From positions 501 to 24,365 of the IMG/VR virus record IMGVR_UViG_3300030061_003503: a stretch of DNA of 23,865 nt, one strand, 5' to 3'. This document shows, piece by piece, positions 17,535 through 23,865 of this stretch (its first letter is position 1; each line of letters begins with the position of its first letter). Under the pieces are notes generated by a model. The model was not told the DNA's origin and did not search any database. It saw nothing but the letters and a program-made list of their open reading frames with translations. The position numbers and the translations under genes were made by a program. The DNA comes from a virus.

Positions 17535-18671
17535 TTATTTCCTTTTCACTACAAATTCAAAATCATCATCAAACACTTGTTCTTGTCCATCATCATATTT
17601 TAATTTCAATAAAATTTTATAAACCCTATCAGGATAAAATCCATCTAAGTATTGTATAAAATAATTTGAGTCACTATCACAACTAAGTTTTGTATAACTA
17701 ACTCCCTCTTTATCTTCAAAGGGAACAATGAACTCATCAGTAGCAATATCTTTAATTGCATATGAACCACTACCATTGGTTATAAAGGAACCAGTTACAT
17801 TTTGAACTGATGTATTAAAAGTTTTTTGAATGTATCTTTTTCTAGCACCAACTCTAAACTTAACTCTCTCACCTACTTTATATTCCTCCCTTAAACCTTT
17901 CATATATAAAAAGTTATCAGCTAATCCACTCATTGTTAATTCATTTAATGAACCAGTAGAGAATGATGAATCATCCCACCTGACTTCGAGTTTAGGTGAA
18001 TAAATCGTATGTGTGTTTCTTGAGAAGAATTTTAGATGTCCGAAATGAGTTGAATCGGTTTCTTGTGTTCCATTAAATCTAATTAACATACCATAGTTTT
18101 GTTCTTCACCATTTAACCACATACGAAACATATTAGTTACATCAACATTTATATCAGGTGATTCATTTTCAAATACTTGTGCAGAAGCACTAACAGTTAA
18201 TACAGTAGTACCTGCATTAGCCCAAGCAGTAGCAGTTCCACCAATTGGATTTGTACGATTCTCCCAACTACACCCATCTGTATTTTTAGGATTGTCACTA
18301 AACTTACCACTACCTTCTTTCCAAGATTGTGATATTGGTTGAATAGCTAATCTGTAAGATGTATCGTTCAGTTCAGCATTACCTTCGGCTTCATAAAGTC
18401 TTAAATAAACTTTAGTACCACTTACACCAGTTGGTGATTTAGGTTGAGGTATAGTCCCATCAGCAATTGATTTAGATAACTCTGTAAATTCCGTTCCACT
18501 AAAATTAACTAATGCTCTTGTTGGATGATCAAATGTATTATTAAAAAATTCTTTTTTGACTTCAAGTATTTGGTCTCTTCCAAAGTTTTGGTCTCTAAAG
18601 GATTCACCTGTTATAGTTGACGAACCACTTGAAATCCAAGTGTCCTGTGATGGAAAAATAAAATGATGCAT
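17535..18671 (-). CDS. DNRLRE-type beta-sandwich protein next to gp6 (378 aa)
   Basis: Residues 1-235 match the DNRLRE-type sandwich: an N-terminal DTWISSGSSTI strand (10-20), FRDQNFGRDQILEVKK (25-40), ALVNFS (53-58), KVYLRLYEA (87-95), SQSWKEGSGKFSD (114-126), then DVTNMFRMWLNGEEQNYGM (177-195) and SPKLEVRWDD (225-234). The 'V...W.eg' and 'DvT..v..Wl.g..n.G..i' blocks are characteristic of this family, which is known from surface and carbohydrate-binding proteins. The remaining 140 residues form a second beta-rich domain ending DFEFVVKRK. The gene starts at a TAATG overlap with the gp6-like gene, behind a strong GGGAGG. I see no resemblance to T4 gp8 as I remember it. Its location between gp6 and the large adhesin-like genes suggests a baseplate connector or receptor-binding part, which is inference. 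Confidence 0.7.
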   Translation of the reverse strand: MHHFIFPSQDTWISSGSSTITGESFRDQNFGRDQILEVKKEFFNNTFDHPTRALVNFSGTEFTELSKSIADGTIPQPKSPTGVSGTKVYLRLYEAEGNAELNDTSYRLAIQPISQSWKEGSGKFSDNPKNTDGCSWENRTNPIGGTATAWANAGTTVLTVSASAQVFENESPDINVDVTNMFRMWLNGEEQNYGMLIRFNGTQETDSTHFGHLKFFSRNTHTIYSPKLEVRWDDSSFSTGSLNELTMSGLADNFLYMKGLREEYKVGERVKFRVGARKRYIQKTFNTSVQNVTGSFITNGSGSYAIKDIATDEFIVPFEDKEGVSYTKLSCDSDSNYFIQYLDGFYPDRVYKILLKLKYDDGQEQVFDDDFEFVVKRK

Positions 18672-20962
18672 TATCTAACCCTCCCTTGTATGTTTTGATT
18701 TGGATTCTTTAATTCAAAAACCGTTGGTGTTGATGTGTTTGGTGGTAATACAATTGTACCATCAGTAGATAGTGCAGTTTGAAAATTATATTTATAACCA
18801 TAACCAGCAGTACCTTCACCATTGTCTCCTGACTGGTCTACAAATCCACCATCTATTGTACCATCACCATCTATATCAGCTCCCTCACCAGATGAACTAA
18901 ATGAATAAGTGTATGTTGGTGAATTTAATACTTCATCATTACCAATATAATCTTCATATTGAGTCAATGTGACATGTCCTATTGAACGAACTCCTTCAAC
19001 GCCCATTAATTCAAATTCTAAATTAGATTTAAAAATGGGTTGATTGAATTGCATTTTTTCAATTCTAAAATAATCTTTTATTTTTTGTATACAATTTAAT
19101 TTAACTTCTTGTTTATTTGCATACTTTTCAGCTATTACATCAAATATAACACCGAAGTTTACAATGTACCCATCGTGGATTGCCACCACATCTGTCATTA
19201 ATTTAAAGTTTTCTAAATATCTTTTTATATTCGTTGTAAGTGTTAATGGTAAATTATCAGTTGTTCCCAATGCATTTGAATTTGCGTTACCAATTAATTG
19301 TTTTTTATTATTATACCCCAATACATAAATGTTTATTGTTCCCAATTCTAATTCTCTAGCTAAATCACTTAAAATTATGTCTGGTGTTTGTGGTGGTAAA
19401 TTATCAGAAACAGTAATATTATTAAGATAGCCAAAAATTGCAGTTATTATACCAGGTACATTATTACCTTGAACCTGTTCAGCAAATTCTGTACTTTGCA
19501 TATACTCTTGAACATTTCCAATTTGAGTATTAAGATTCCCAATAAGTAAATTCCTAAAGTTCAAAGTATCTGCAATATAGTCTTGTAGTGCGGTTAAATT
19601 GGACTCACCTGCAATTGTAGGAGCTTCTCTTGTCACATATGCTTTTGCAATATTTCCATACTTTGCTGGAACATTCAATACTCTAGCTTCATAATCTTCT
19701 TTAGTAACACATCTGTTTTGTGTTGTGAAGAACGCTTTAGCTCTTTCCTTTATTTCAATTGTATCCTCTTCATCTTTACCACCACGAGCTGGAGTGTTGT
19801 TTGTAACACTCGTTAATGTTGAAGAACCTAAAGTAGGTGTCGTGGTTGGTAAAGTTGTTATGTCACCAGCTTGAACATTTGAATTAATTCCACCACCAAC
19901 ACGATAAGTAATGGTTAAAGTTGTTTGATTTGGCGTTTCACCAAGTGTTGAATACTCATCACCCAACAATGGATTAATTGATTGATTTAAATCATTTGTT
20001 TGACCAGGTATTACAATACCAACTTGTTCCATATCAATAAAACCTTCATCAACAAGTTGTCCATCTTTTAATACTCCATTACCAAACACAAGTGAAGTTG
20101 TATTATCGTTATTTGTTTCACGAGTAAATCTTTTTGTTGTTGTGATATAAGTTAATGAATAAGGAACAGCTTCAATTGATGTATTTCCTTGAAAGTCAAC
20201 ATATGCAGATTCTCTGTTTATATCATCAGAATAATGAGTAGAGATTGGAACTTTATCTTGTGCTAAGAAATCCACTTCATACCAATTCTGATTATTTGAA
20301 TCCACGCAAGAAATAATGTCAACAACATTTGTATCAGGTATGGTAATGGTTTTAAATTTTTCAGGTATTCCCACTTGAAATGTAATTGTTTTTTGTGTCG
20401 CACTAACAGCTCTTGTGGTTCTTGATAATGTATATGTTGAAGCTAAACCACTAGCATCTGTTGTTCCAATTGTTTCAGTATCATTTGATTCTGTAATTCT
20501 AAAATCAATTGGTTCTAATGTTGTAAAAATAACATCTGAATTAACTGACGATACTAATTCAATACCAGCATCAAACATACCTGCATGTGAATAATCTACG
20601 TTTGATGGATCTCCACTTGAAACATTTACATTAGAGGTAAAAGTTAAATCTACAAAAGATGGAACGATTGGTTTTACTTTATAACCAAACATTTTAGCCA
20701 TTGTGATTATGTTTCTTCTTTCTTCTGCCAATGGTAATAACATCTCACGATATTGTTGGTCGATATAAAATGATAGTGTGTCACCAACATATGCATTCAT
20801 TTCCAATAACATCATACCAGGTGATGTTTCATTGAAATCACGATATGTATCTGGAAAATAAGATTTAGCATAATTCATTAATGATTGTTTTAATGCTGTA
20901 AAATCTTTATTTAAATAATTTACATTTGATTCTTTAAAATTTTCTTTACCATATGTTGGCAT
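18671..20962 (-). CDS. Baseplate wedge protein, gp6/baseplate J-like (763 aa)
   Basis: In T4 two copies of gp6 with one gp7 form the wedge core and close the inner ring of the baseplate. The N terminus here is characteristic: YLNKDFTALKQSLMNYAKSY (17-36), DFNETSPGMMLLEMNAYVGD (42-61), then LSFYIDQQYREMLLPLA. Residues about 393-430 carry the baseplate J/gp6 segment GGKDEEDTIEIKERAKAFF followed by RCVTKEDYEARVLN. The length of 763 aa is somewhat above T4 gp6 (660 aa). Residues about 694-708 hold an unexpected calcium-type loop, DIDGDGTIDGG, inside a Ser/Gly/Asp-rich C-terminal stretch, which could account for part of the extra length. The start has GGAG 8 nt upstream. It lies 13 nt after gp25-like and overlaps the DNRLRE gene by 1 nt. 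Identification as gp6-like is secure from the motifs. Confidence 0.93.
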   Translation of the reverse strand: MPTYGKENFKESNVNYLNKDFTALKQSLMNYAKSYFPDTYRDFNETSPGMMLLEMNAYVGDTLSFYIDQQYREMLLPLAEERRNIITMAKMFGYKVKPIVPSFVDLTFTSNVNVSSGDPSNVDYSHAGMFDAGIELVSSVNSDVIFTTLEPIDFRITESNDTETIGTTDASGLASTYTLSRTTRAVSATQKTITFQVGIPEKFKTITIPDTNVVDIISCVDSNNQNWYEVDFLAQDKVPISTHYSDDINRESAYVDFQGNTSIEAVPYSLTYITTTKRFTRETNNDNTTSLVFGNGVLKDGQLVDEGFIDMEQVGIVIPGQTNDLNQSINPLLGDEYSTLGETPNQTTLTITYRVGGGINSNVQAGDITTLPTTTPTLGSSTLTSVTNNTPARGGKDEEDTIEIKERAKAFFTTQNRCVTKEDYEARVLNVPAKYGNIAKAYVTREAPTIAGESNLTALQDYIADTLNFRNLLIGNLNTQIGNVQEYMQSTEFAEQVQGNNVPGIITAIFGYLNNITVSDNLPPQTPDIILSDLARELELGTINIYVLGYNNKKQLIGNANSNALGTTDNLPLTLTTNIKRYLENFKLMTDVVAIHDGYIVNFGVIFDVIAEKYANKQEVKLNCIQKIKDYFRIEKMQFNQPIFKSNLEFELMGVEGVRSIGHVTLTQYEDYIGNDEVLNSPTYTYSFSSSGEGADIDGDGTIDGGFVDQSGDNGEGTAGYGYKYNFQTALSTDGTIVLPPNTSTPTVFELKNPNQNIQGRVR

Positions 20963-20969
20963 TTTTTAT

Positions 20970-20973
20970 CTCC
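20970..20973 (-). promoter_or_regulatory. Shine-Dalgarno for the gp6-like gene
   Basis: The minus strand reads AATTGGAGATAAAAAATGCC; GGAG lies 7 nt before the ATG at 20962. It lies in a 13-nt spacer and matches the GGAGATAAA context of the 236-aa and 371-aa genes, so this gene has an independent strong start. Confidence 0.85.
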
Positions 20974-20975
20974 AA

Positions 20976-21467
20976 TTAATATCCACCACCACTTGTTGTA
21001 TTTGATTCTGGTTCTGTTATATCACTACTAAAATCTAAAGTGATAGAATCCAAAGTGTTTGGGTCCTGTTTAATGTTAAATAATATCTTTACTCTAATTT
21101 CGTTTACTCCAATGTCTGTAGTGTTATCTCTACTTAAAACTTGAATATCTCTTACCTCAACAAAAGGTAACCAAAATTCTATTTTATCTAATATAGCATC
21201 TTGTACACCAATTAAATTTTCATTTGTAATATGTTCAAATAATAATGTCCTTAAATTTAAACCTAAGTTAGGTTGAAAAAATCTTTCACCTTCATTGGTT
21301 TGTAATAAATTTCTTATATTGTTTTTTACAGCTTCAATAGTGGTTGAAGTTGATGCAAAAAATCCATCTAACCCATCACCTCTACGAATTGGTAAATCAA
21401 TACCAATTTTTACTTTAGTATCATTATCCTCAATATAAGGTTTCCTTGATGTATCTTTAATAGCCAT
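20976..21467 (-). CDS. Baseplate wedge protein, gp25/GPW family (163 aa)
   Basis: gp25-family proteins sit at the inner baseplate near gp6 and gp53 (T4) or their P2-type counterparts, and are widespread in contractile injection systems. This protein has the family hallmark at residues 58-78: NEGERFFQPNLGLNLRTLLF, where the EGER loop and the 'P..G..L...LFE' pattern are diagnostic. It continues with VQDAILDKIEFWLPFVEVRD. T4 gp25 is 132 aa, so this is a little longer, with an N-terminal extension and a Ser/Gly-rich tail (ESNTTSGGGY). The ATG overlaps the stop of the preceding 180-aa gene as TAATG, with GAGGA about 10 nt upstream in that gene's last codons, which indicates translational coupling. 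It is followed directly by gp6-like, as expected for interacting wedge parts. Confidence 0.95.
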   Translation of the reverse strand: MAIKDTSRKPYIEDNDTKVKIGIDLPIRRGDGLDGFFASTSTTIEAVKNNIRNLLQTNEGERFFQPNLGLNLRTLLFEHITNENLIGVQDAILDKIEFWLPFVEVRDIQVLSRDNTTDIGVNEIRVKILFNIKQDPNTLDSITLDFSSDITEPESNTTSGGGY

Positions 21468-22009
21468 TATAATAAGTCCTCAATATCTTCTCTAATTAAC
21501 TTAACAGTTGTAAATTCTCGTTGGCCATTTTCATCCTCTACATCAAAATCATCCTCTGAATCAGGTGGTTCTCCAATAAATACATAACCAGTTGATTCTA
21601 ATCCACCATCATCTTTACCTAAATCTAAAGGTGGTAATATTGAACCACCCTTCAATAGAGGAGTAACAGCTTTTTCTATTTCACCTTCTAAATTATCAAT
21701 TAACGCACCAAGTCCAAGTGGGTCACCTATTTTTTTTAAAGTTTTTAAAACAGGTTGATATTCACCTAATAAAGTTTCTAATTCAACATTTACCAATTGT
21801 TCTGGTATTCTAAATTTATCCATAACAACAGGAGCATTTAATTGTGTAATTCTAAACTCACATTGAGTTAAAAAATTAGCTATCGCTTCCGTTTGATAAT
21901 GAGCTAATCTTTCTGAAAAAGTTCCATCTGATAAATCAGGTGGTTCTTCAACTCCAGCATCAGCTGATGCTTGTAATATCGCATCTAATAAATCTGCTTT
22001 TAATCCCAT
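21467..22009 (-). CDS. Unrecognised small baseplate-region protein (180 aa)
   Basis: Starts MGLKADLLDAILQASADAG. Residues 1-105 look mostly helical (TFSERLAHYQTEAIANFLTQ at 29-48, then FRITQLNAPVVMDKF). Residues 105-145 hold a hydrophobic Leu/Gly/Pro-rich stretch (IGDPLGLGALIDNLE; KGGSILPPLDLG). The C-terminal 35 residues are very acidic (PPDSEDDFDVEDENGQ). No catalytic or membrane motif is evident. It lies 2 nt after the 131-aa gene and overlaps gp25-like by 1 nt. Size and position between the spike and gp25/gp6 would suit a wedge or chaperone component such as a gp53 counterpart (T4 gp53 is 196 aa), but I see no sequence motif to prove it. The Shine-Dalgarno is weak (GGAA). Confidence 0.55.
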   Translation of the reverse strand: MGLKADLLDAILQASADAGVEEPPDLSDGTFSERLAHYQTEAIANFLTQCEFRITQLNAPVVMDKFRIPEQLVNVELETLLGEYQPVLKTLKKIGDPLGLGALIDNLEGEIEKAVTPLLKGGSILPPLDLGKDDGGLESTGYVFIGEPPDSEDDFDVEDENGQREFTTVKLIREDIEDLL

Positions 22010-22011
22010 TG

Positions 22012-22407
22012 TTATTTTCCGTATTTTTGTTTTTGTTTTTCATCAGTTTTTTTTAAAACTTCTCTATAATCTTTATTTAAGAATTGTGACATTGGGTCAC
22101 TAGATGGAACTTGTTGTGGTGATGTATTCATCATATCACCATATTGTCTACCAACTAATTCATTCATTCTATCAGTTGTAAACTCACTACCCCCCAATGT
22201 TTTCCATTCACCATCTTGAGCTGTTTCATTCAATACATCATTCAATACTGAATTATTTGTAAATGATTTTTTTTCAACTATTTTTTTAGGTTGTGGTTGA
22301 GATTCAATTGGTTGTCTTAATTCAGCTATTACTTCTTGAATTGCCATAGCAACTTCTTCTCTAACGATTTGTCTTATTGTTTTTCTTGTAGTTGTTTTCT
22401 TTTTCAT
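22012..22407 (-). CDS. Unrecognised basic small protein (131 aa)
   Basis: A 131-aa protein with a lysine-rich start (MKKKTTTRKTIRQIVREEVA) running into an amphipathic helix (IRQIVREEVAMAIQEVIAEL, residues 11-30). A Pro/Gln/Lys linker (QPIESQPQPKKIVEKK, 32-47) follows, then a polar C-terminal half containing WKTLGGSEFTTDRMNELV and a charged, lysine-rich end. No enzyme, membrane or known binding motif is visible. It sits 2 nt after the spike gene, with AAGGAT upstream inside the spike's last codons (Q-G-stop). The layout resembles a small tail-assembly or chaperone-like factor more than a shell protein, but that is a guess. The T4 baseplate genes I can recall do not resemble it. Confidence 0.5.
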   Translation of the reverse strand: MKKKTTTRKTIRQIVREEVAMAIQEVIAELRQPIESQPQPKKIVEKKSFTNNSVLNDVLNETAQDGEWKTLGGSEFTTDRMNELVGRQYGDMMNTSPQQVPSSDPMSQFLNKDYREVLKKTDEKQKQKYGK

Positions 22408-22409
22408 AA

Positions 22410-23657
22410 CTATCCTTGTTCTATTTTATGTTTTGTACTTGTAATGTTTAAAATTTTTGTTCTAATACTTTGTATGTCCGGTTCTATTGTTGGTAATGGT
22501 GATTGATTACCCAGTTGAGTCAATATTGTAATTGATGGTATTAAATCTATAATATCAGATAACACCTCTTGTAATTTTTCACCCAATACCATTGGCTCCA
22601 TAGTAGCTTTATTAGGATTACCAATGTTTACATTTTTTGATAAGATATTTAAACTTGTATCTGAACCAATTGATAAATGTCTTCCAGCACCAATGTGAAT
22701 ATCTTTAATTGATGAAACAAAAATATCATCAAGTTTTGAATTTAAAGTTATTCTATCTGAATGTAACAACATTTGGTTACCATCATATCCATAAATAGTT
22801 TCTTGAATATCAGCTCCATTATTTAAATTAGATTGAATATCACCAATTGGATATGTATTGTTTTCAACACCATCCGAAGCTAATGTAAAACCAAATACTC
22901 TCTCGTTTGATGATTCTTCAAATTCTAAAGTACCCTTGACATAACTTGGAAAGTGTTGAGCTAATGTCCCATTTGAAGTTATAGTTACTAAACTACCATC
23001 ACCTAAAGTTTCAGAATAATTACCACTACCTCTATCATTTGAGATAAAAATATATGGGTTATTACTTCTACTACCAACACGAATACTATTACCGTGTCTG
23101 CCTTCAATCATATAATCACCAACAACTTCATTAATTATTTTTCCATAATCTAAATCTTCGTTTCTAAATTTTTCCAATCTACTATATAAAACTTCTTTAT
23201 TAAAATTTAAACTTTCACCTTTTTCACCCCTTTGTGTATTTTGTAATGTATCTGAATTACTCATAGTTAATTCTTTTTTATAATTTAAATCATCATTCCA
23301 TGTTGGACTATTATTAATCGTGTTTAAAGGCCCGAGATAATAATTTATTTTTCCTATTGTACATAATAAAACTGGATCTCCCTTTGATGGTACATCTCCG
23401 TGATTTCTCAATAGAGGAAAATATCTACTATCTTCACTAAAAGATTGTTGTCTTCTTTTTCCAGTTGTATTTGGAACATGTGATACAGCATAAATGGAGT
23501 TAATCGTCTGGTCACCCTTGTAACCAAATGACTCTACAGAATGTACAGCTTGTGCACAATATCCAGGTACGAATTGTAAAAATACAGGTACAGAATATTC
23601 TTTACCTGCAAATCCTTTTACTTTTTGTCCTGAGAATGTTGTAAATGTTGAACCCAT
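22410..23657 (-). CDS. Baseplate central spike, gp5/VgrG-like, no lysozyme domain (415 aa)
   Basis: gp5 trimers form the membrane-puncturing spike beneath the tail tube. Residues about 76-115 fit an OB-fold (RYFPLLRNHGDVPSKGDPVL, then INYYLGPLN), as in gp5 N-terminal domains. Residues 178-205 read VVGDYMIEGRHGNSIRVGS followed by NPYIFISN, a block I recall from gp5-type spikes of aquatic T4-like phages. Residues about 296-350 show short alternating strands (LLHSDRITLNSKLDDIFVSS, KDIHIGAGRHLSIGS, LNILSKNVNIG) typical of the intertwined beta-helix. EPMVLGEKLQEVLSDIIDLI (354-373) is a common C-terminal helix in spike proteins. T4 gp5 has a lysozyme domain between OB-fold and helix; here the interval (about 115-178) is too short and has no lysozyme-like motif. 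It begins immediately after the upstream stop, with GGAG in that gene's last codons. Confidence 0.8.
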   Translation of the reverse strand: MGSTFTTFSGQKVKGFAGKEYSVPVFLQFVPGYCAQAVHSVESFGYKGDQTINSIYAVSHVPNTTGKRRQQSFSEDSRYFPLLRNHGDVPSKGDPVLLCTIGKINYYLGPLNTINNSPTWNDDLNYKKELTMSNSDTLQNTQRGEKGESLNFNKEVLYSRLEKFRNEDLDYGKIINEVVGDYMIEGRHGNSIRVGSRSNNPYIFISNDRGSGNYSETLGDGSLVTITSNGTLAQHFPSYVKGTLEFEESSNERVFGFTLASDGVENNTYPIGDIQSNLNNGADIQETIYGYDGNQMLLHSDRITLNSKLDDIFVSSIKDIHIGAGRHLSIGSDTSLNILSKNVNIGNPNKATMEPMVLGEKLQEVLSDIIDLIPSITILTQLGNQSPLPTIEPDIQSIRTKILNITSTKHKIEQG

Positions 23658-23865
23658 TTAACTCTCCGAATATCCTTTTGAAATAGTTTTGTCTTTTATT
23701 GTTTCAAGTCTTTGACTTTCTTTTTGTAAATCATCTACTGTATCTTGAAGTGTTCCCATTAATTCTTCTTTTTCTTCATCACTTAATAACATTGATTCAT
23801 CAGAATCACCTTGTGATTTAGAAATAATTCTTTGTAATACACCAGCAAGTTTTACCAAGTGTTCA
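23658..23865 (-). CDS. Small acidic coiled-coil-like protein, 5' end cut by window edge
   Basis: The open frame runs off the right edge. It can be read from a TTG at 23858, but the frame remains open upstream (codons for Glu-His before it), so the true start most likely lies outside the window and this is a C-terminal fragment of at least 68 residues. The visible part is helical and charged with heptad-like spacing (LSDEEKEELMGTLQDTVDDL, then QKESQRLETIKDK), consistent with a coiled coil. It ends G-Y-S-E-S-stop; the TCG-GAG-AGT codons supply the GGAG that serves the spike gene starting at the next base. No family is recognised. Its place directly before the spike suggests a tail or baseplate assembly role, by context only. 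Confidence 0.6.
   Translation of the reverse strand, partial: EHLVKLAGVLQRIISKSQGDSDESMLLSDEEKEELMGTLQDTVDDLQKESQRLETIKDKTISKGYSES

Noticed and set aside
23658-23858. Complete 66-aa gene starting at TTG
   Set aside because: The frame stays open to the window edge upstream of the TTG, so it is better treated as the C-terminal part of a longer gene.

Overview
The window is about 23.9 kb of very AT-rich DNA (I judge roughly 30% GC by eye) from the virion-structure region of a contractile-tailed (T4-like, myovirus-type) phage. Every gene I can support lies on the minus strand, so transcription runs from position 23865 down to 1. The phage assignment rests on three adjacent recognisable baseplate genes: a gp5-like central spike without a visible lysozyme domain (22410-23657), a gp25/GPW wedge protein (20976-21467) and a gp6/baseplate J-like wedge protein (18671-20962). 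The low GC, the gp5 type and the lectin-rich structural proteins recall uncultured aquatic T4-like phages, but the host cannot be named from this sequence.

Layout in transcription order: a gene cut by the right edge (23658-23865); the spike; two small unrecognised proteins (131 and 180 aa); gp25-like; gp6-like; a 378-aa protein with a DNRLRE-type beta-sandwich; a 573-aa protein with a LamG-like domain and Ca-binding-type loops; two giant proteins of 1643 and 1259 aa that are diverged, rearranged paralogues; a 1613-aa protein that appears to carry a tail protein I/gp7-like wedge core plus a LamG-like domain and an 18-residue tandem repeat; then a 236-aa and a 371-aa virion-type protein and a gene cut by the left edge. 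There is no tRNA, rRNA, CRISPR array, insertion sequence, integrase or gap over 100 bp.

The genes form one compact block. Four junctions are 1-nt TAATG stop/start overlaps, and most others have 0-3 nt between genes. The Shine-Dalgarno sequence of the next gene is often written inside the last codons of the previous gene. Only one spacer exceeds 25 nt (2181-2256), so it is the best place in the window for an extra promoter or RNA-processing site.

Read together, the right part builds the baseplate core (spike, gp25, gp6, and presumably the 1613-aa gp7/gpI-like protein). The long middle part appears to encode an elaborate baseplate periphery assembled from carbohydrate-binding-type modules (DNRLRE, LamG, CBM-like sandwiches, PKD) and repeated dockerin/EF-hand-like calcium loops. 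This modular set, spread over at least five neighbouring proteins, is the most unusual content of the window.
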